Position numbers and translations under genes: made by a program. Of a stretch of DNA of 64,000 nucleotides, positions 61,038 to 64,000 are shown one piece after another (within the stretch, counting starts at the first letter, position 1; each line of letters begins with the position of its first letter). This DNA comes from Nostoc sp. NIES-4103 (GTDB lineage Bacteria > Cyanobacteriota > Cyanobacteriia > Cyanobacteriales > Nostocaceae). The notes under the pieces are model-generated. The model saw nothing but the letters and a program-made list of their open reading frames with translations, ran no database searches and was not told the DNA's origin. The stretch lies in contig NZ_AP018288.1 in NCBI RefSeq assembly GCF_002368335.1, forward strand, positions 4,142,397 to 4,206,396. Reading direction: 5' to 3'.

Positions 61038-64000
61038 CTAAAATCCAAAATCTAAAATGGTAGACGATGTTTTTGGCATAGCTGTTGGTGAAGCTTTAGC
61101 TTTGACTGGAAGAGTAATTATAAATTCACTCCCCTCACCTAAACTTGAGTTAACTTGAATCGTTCCGTTGTGTTTTTCTACTACAATTTGACGAGCGATC
61201 GCTAATCCTAATCCTGTACCTTTACCCACGCCTTTGGTCGTAAATGAATGGTCAAAAATTTTATTTTTTACTTCTTCGGTCATTCCTTTGCCATTATCAG
61301 CAATAGATATTTTTGCATAATTCTCTTGTAGGTATGTCTCAATTTTAATACAATTAGGTTGAGTTTTAATTTCTTGATAACTGCGTTGATAATTTGATTC
61401 TTCTAAAGCATCAATAGCATTAGCTAACAGGTTCATAAATACTTGATTCAGTTGTCCAGGGAAGCATTCAACAAGAGGTAATTTTCCATAATTAGTAATA
61501 ATTTCAATTGCTGGACGATGCTCATTTGCTTTCAGCCGATGTTTGAGAATTAAAATTGTACTATCAATACCTTCATGAATATTACAAGCAACTTTGTACT
61601 CTAAATCTGCTCGTGAAAAAATTCTGAGCGAAGTGCTGATATTACTCAGGTGTTCACAGGCTACCTCCATTGATGAAAGCATCTGTGGTAAATCTTCTAA
61701 AAGATAATCTATCTCGATTTCCTCACCATGCATAATAATATCATCACCTGGATTGGGAAAACGTTGACGATAATATTCTAAGTGTTCAATTAAATCAGAA
61801 AAGTTAGGTTTAGCTTGTTTTAGGCTAGAAAAAATAAAACCCAAAGGATTATTCATTTCATGAGCAACACCTGCAACTAAATTACCCAAAGCTGACATTT
61901 TTTCATTTTGGACAAGTTGTAATTGTGTTTCTTGAGCCTGTTGATAAAGTCGAGCATTTTCCAGAGAAATTGAAACTTGGCTACAAAGTAAGTTAATCAT
62001 TACTAAGCGCTCAGATGTAAATACACCTTGAATTAAAGAATTTTCTAGATAAACAATGCCAACTAAATTACCTTGATTGAGGATTGGGGTACACAAAGCG
62101 CTCTGTGGTTGATACTGGAGCAGATAATCATCAATTACACCATTGATTTCAGTTTGACAATTGTCAATGACAACAGTTCCTAATGTGCGTTTAACATATT
62201 GAATGAGTTTTACAGGAACCTCTTCGCAAGCATCTAATGGTAGCGAATCAACAATTTTTGTAGTGAGATTATCTTGATTGTTCATAGAGGTAATGGCTCG
62301 AACTTGCCATTGACCTTGATGTGATAAAATTAGCACACATTTTTTTGCCCCAGCATTTTCTAAGATAATCTTAGTGAAGCTAGTAATTAATTCATCTAAT
62401 TGGATGTTGCTAGAAATAATTTGCGCTGCTTTGAGGACAGAGGCAAAATCTAGGGCATCAGAAATAATAGTGCTATTAGTACTAGAAGTGAGTGTGTAAT
62501 TTTGATTTGAAGTGTTAGCGAGCGAATTTATAGCTTCTATAGTATTGAGTTTTTGTTGTTGCAGGATCGGTTGCAGTAGATGGGGATAAAGTTTTTCCAA
62601 ATCATCTGTTTTTGCTTTGGCTCCCCATCGAGCATAACAGTAATAAGCTTCCTGCATATATGCTTGAGCTATCTTTTCTTTGCCCCATTCTAGATAGAAT
62701 TTAGCTGCTACTTCATTGGCGATCGCTTGTTCTTGAATATAGCCGTTTTCTTTAGCTAGGGAAATAGAGCGATCGTACAGTTCAATTGCTTCAATCTTTT
62801 GACCTAATATACGATAGTGTTCAGCTTCTATTAACTGCCACTTATGCAAATAGTTCATAGGTGCGTACTCTGCCCAATATTGTAACCGGGCTTGATTTTC
62901 CTGAACTCGTTGCTGTTGAGTTTCCAACTCAGCTTGAGAATTAGGCACTGATGCAAGGATAATTAAAGAGTCATAAAAATTTAAACCAGCTTCAGCAATA
63001 GTTCCTGCACCTGCGGCTATATACTTTCTGGCTCGAAGAGCATCTGTACTGGCTCCATCAATGTCTCCCAGCAGAAATTTCAGCATTGCTCTATGCACAC
63101 TGAAAATAAATATTCGCCACAGATCGTTAGACAACAGCGCTTGAGAAATTAACTTCTCTTCATTTAAGGTATTTTCAAATGAAATTTCTATTTTGTCTGG
63201 ATTTCCTAATAGAAATAGCGTTGTTTCCCAATAGATTGAACAATAGTTAGCCGCTGTCAGCTGATTAAGGTTGAGTAATTGTTGATGATAAGCAAAAATT
63301 TGGGTTTCTAATTCTACTAAAAGTTGACCGCACCAGTAGGAATTAAGACAAAATATATTCGCATTTTGTGCGGCATCCTTTAATTTACCTGTTTCTAATC
63401 CTGCTTGATAGCCTTGTTGTGAAATGGGCAAGGCTTCTTGCAAATGAGACTGACGATGGTGCAAAAACAAGGCGATGGGAATAAAAGTCTCAGGGCGAAT
63501 GTTTTTGGCATCTGCTTCTAAAGCCAGACGATATGCTAATCGACCAAACTGAGTAGCTGCTGTGACATTCTGTAGAAATATATTGAGGAAAACACCATAA
63601 CATGCATAGCTATAAGCTGAATTAGGACTGTTACCATACTGGAGCGATAAATTTACCTGTAATATGTTTAGCAATGGAAATACAGGCGAACCAGTTACAT
63701 AACAAGCTGTCATGATACTTGCAGCGATTTGTATCGTAGCCAGCTTTTCGGCATCAACCATTGGTTTTAAATCAAATAACTCCTCAATGGATCGCTCCCC
63801 TAGCAAGGAGTTAATTTCCTGTACTCCCTGCTGAATATATTCTACAGTGGGATGTTCAGGAAACTGTACACCTAATTCTTTAAGAATTGCCTGACCGCTA
63901 GATATGGCTTCTAAAAGCTGATTTTGAGAAGTTAATGCCTGTATTTTAACGATGTAAACGCCCACTTGATCTAAAGGTGTTTTGGCATGATGAATCACAA
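61038..64000 (-). CDS. C-terminal part of a giant multidomain sensor histidine kinase (5' end outside window)
   Basis: The open frame runs to the window's right edge, so the first residues, probably a Ser/Thr kinase and AAA ATPase, are missing. Visible: a TPR-like helical region (about 1-470) aligning with the 28577 gene (LKELGVQFPEH / LAELGVYLPTK, NLSLQYGN / HLCLQYGN), a GAF domain (about 520-680), a phosphoacceptor domain with ALGNLVAGVAHEMNNPLGFI, and an ATPase domain (NQVFMNLLANAIDALEE, IADNGKGM, KGTGLGLAIARQIVVEKHNGTI). This is the classical cyanobacterial Ser/Thr kinase-histidine kinase architecture and shows what the 28577 paralogue has replaced. The listed first Met is only a GTG near the edge and not the real start. 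Confidence 0.9.
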   Translation of the reverse strand, partial: VIHHAKTPLDQVGVYIVKIQALTSQNQLLEAISSGQAILKELGVQFPEHPTVEYIQQGVQEINSLLGERSIEELFDLKPMVDAEKLATIQIAASIMTACYVTGSPVFPLLNILQVNLSLQYGNSPNSAYSYACYGVFLNIFLQNVTAATQFGRLAYRLALEADAKNIRPETFIPIALFLHHRQSHLQEALPISQQGYQAGLETGKLKDAAQNANIFCLNSYWCGQLLVELETQIFAYHQQLLNLNQLTAANYCSIYWETTLFLLGNPDKIEISFENTLNEEKLISQALLSNDLWRIFIFSVHRAMLKFLLGDIDGASTDALRARKYIAAGAGTIAEAGLNFYDSLIILASVPNSQAELETQQQRVQENQARLQYWAEYAPMNYLHKWQLIEAEHYRILGQKIEAIELYDRSISLAKENGYIQEQAIANEVAAKFYLEWGKEKIAQAYMQEAYYCYARWGAKAKTDDLEKLYPHLLQPILQQQKLNTIEAINSLANTSNQNYTLTSSTNSTIISDALDFASVLKAAQIISSNIQLDELITSFTKIILENAGAKKCVLILSHQGQWQVRAITSMNNQDNLTTKIVDSLPLDACEEVPVKLIQYVKRTLGTVVIDNCQTEINGVIDDYLLQYQPQSALCTPILNQGNLVGIVYLENSLIQGVFTSERLVMINLLCSQVSISLENARLYQQAQETQLQLVQNEKMSALGNLVAGVAHEMNNPLGFIFSSLKQAKPNFSDLIEHLEYYRQRFPNPGDDIIMHGEEIEIDYLLEDLPQMLSSMEVACEHLSNISTSLRIFSRADLEYKVACNIHEGIDSTILILKHRLKANEHRPAIEIITNYGKLPLVECFPGQLNQVFMNLLANAIDALEESNYQRSYQEIKTQPNCIKIETYLQENYAKISIADNGKGMTEEVKNKIFDHSFTTKGVGKGTGLGLAIARQIVVEKHNGTIQVNSSLGEGSEFIITLPVKAKASPTAMPKTSSTILDFGF

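Overview
The window is chromosomal DNA from a cyanobacterium, most likely a filamentous Nostocales type (Nostoc, Anabaena, Calothrix or a relative). The octamer GCGATCGC (HIP1) occurs many times inside genes, and almost every intergenic gap carries short tandem repeats of 7 to 9 bases of the kind typical of these genomes (TAATTCG, AGGAGTT, CCCAATG, CAATGAC, CCCCCAT). The gene content (minCDE, cobK/cobL, multi-PAS/GAF hybrid kinases, Ser/Thr-kinase/AAA/GAF giants, RDD-pentapeptide protein, DUF6464) fits the same group. There is no rRNA, tRNA or transposase gene that I can support.

Layout. 1-3.3 kb: bioF, a Uma2 protein and small unknown genes. 3.4-14.5 kb: a signalling block on the + strand with a CHASE/PAS/GAF hybrid histidine kinase ending in an HPt domain, two response regulators with GGDEF domains (the first catalytically degenerate), and a DUF4118/PAS/GAF hybrid kinase. 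14.8-16.3 kb: xseA-xseB between two MITE-like elements. 16.9-23 kb: an Rrf2 regulator, exported or membrane proteins and another MITE. 23.3-34.3 kb (- strand): three proteins sharing one AAA-like ATPase domain, a PIN/antitoxin pair, and a 1909-residue Ser/Thr kinase. 34.4-41.8 kb (- strand): a radical SAM/SPASM enzyme, two unusual proteins with the same Pro/Cys-rich C-terminus, an amidohydrolase plus a truncated copy of it, and an E1-like/YcaO cyclodehydratase. 42.1-47.7 kb: an APH-type phosphotransferase, DUF1636, cobK, cobL, toxin-antitoxin remnants and DUF429. 47.8-59.8 kb: glgP, DUF6464, fmt, an exported protein, minE-minD-minC, a four-carbon acid sugar kinase and a membrane protein. 60.2-60.5 kb: a five-repeat CRISPR array without cas genes. 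61.0 kb to the end: the C-terminal half of a giant sensor kinase.

The most interesting region is 34.4-41.8 kb, which reads as a ribosomal-peptide (TOMM-type) cluster. The YcaO fusion would cyclise Cys/Ser/Thr in the tails of two homologous, unusually long precursors ending in PYIP..C(S/T). The amidohydrolase-precursor unit has been duplicated, and the second amidohydrolase has since been truncated. A 33-base copy of the 3' end of the neighbouring APH gene lies about 19 kb away in the same orientation, so the whole 23.2-42.1 kb stretch may be an inserted island.

A second theme is interspersed-repeat DNA absorbed into coding sequence: in-frame insertions in both hybrid kinases and in DUF429, the C-terminus of XseA, and stop codons supplied by tandem repeats for DUF429 and DUF6464.
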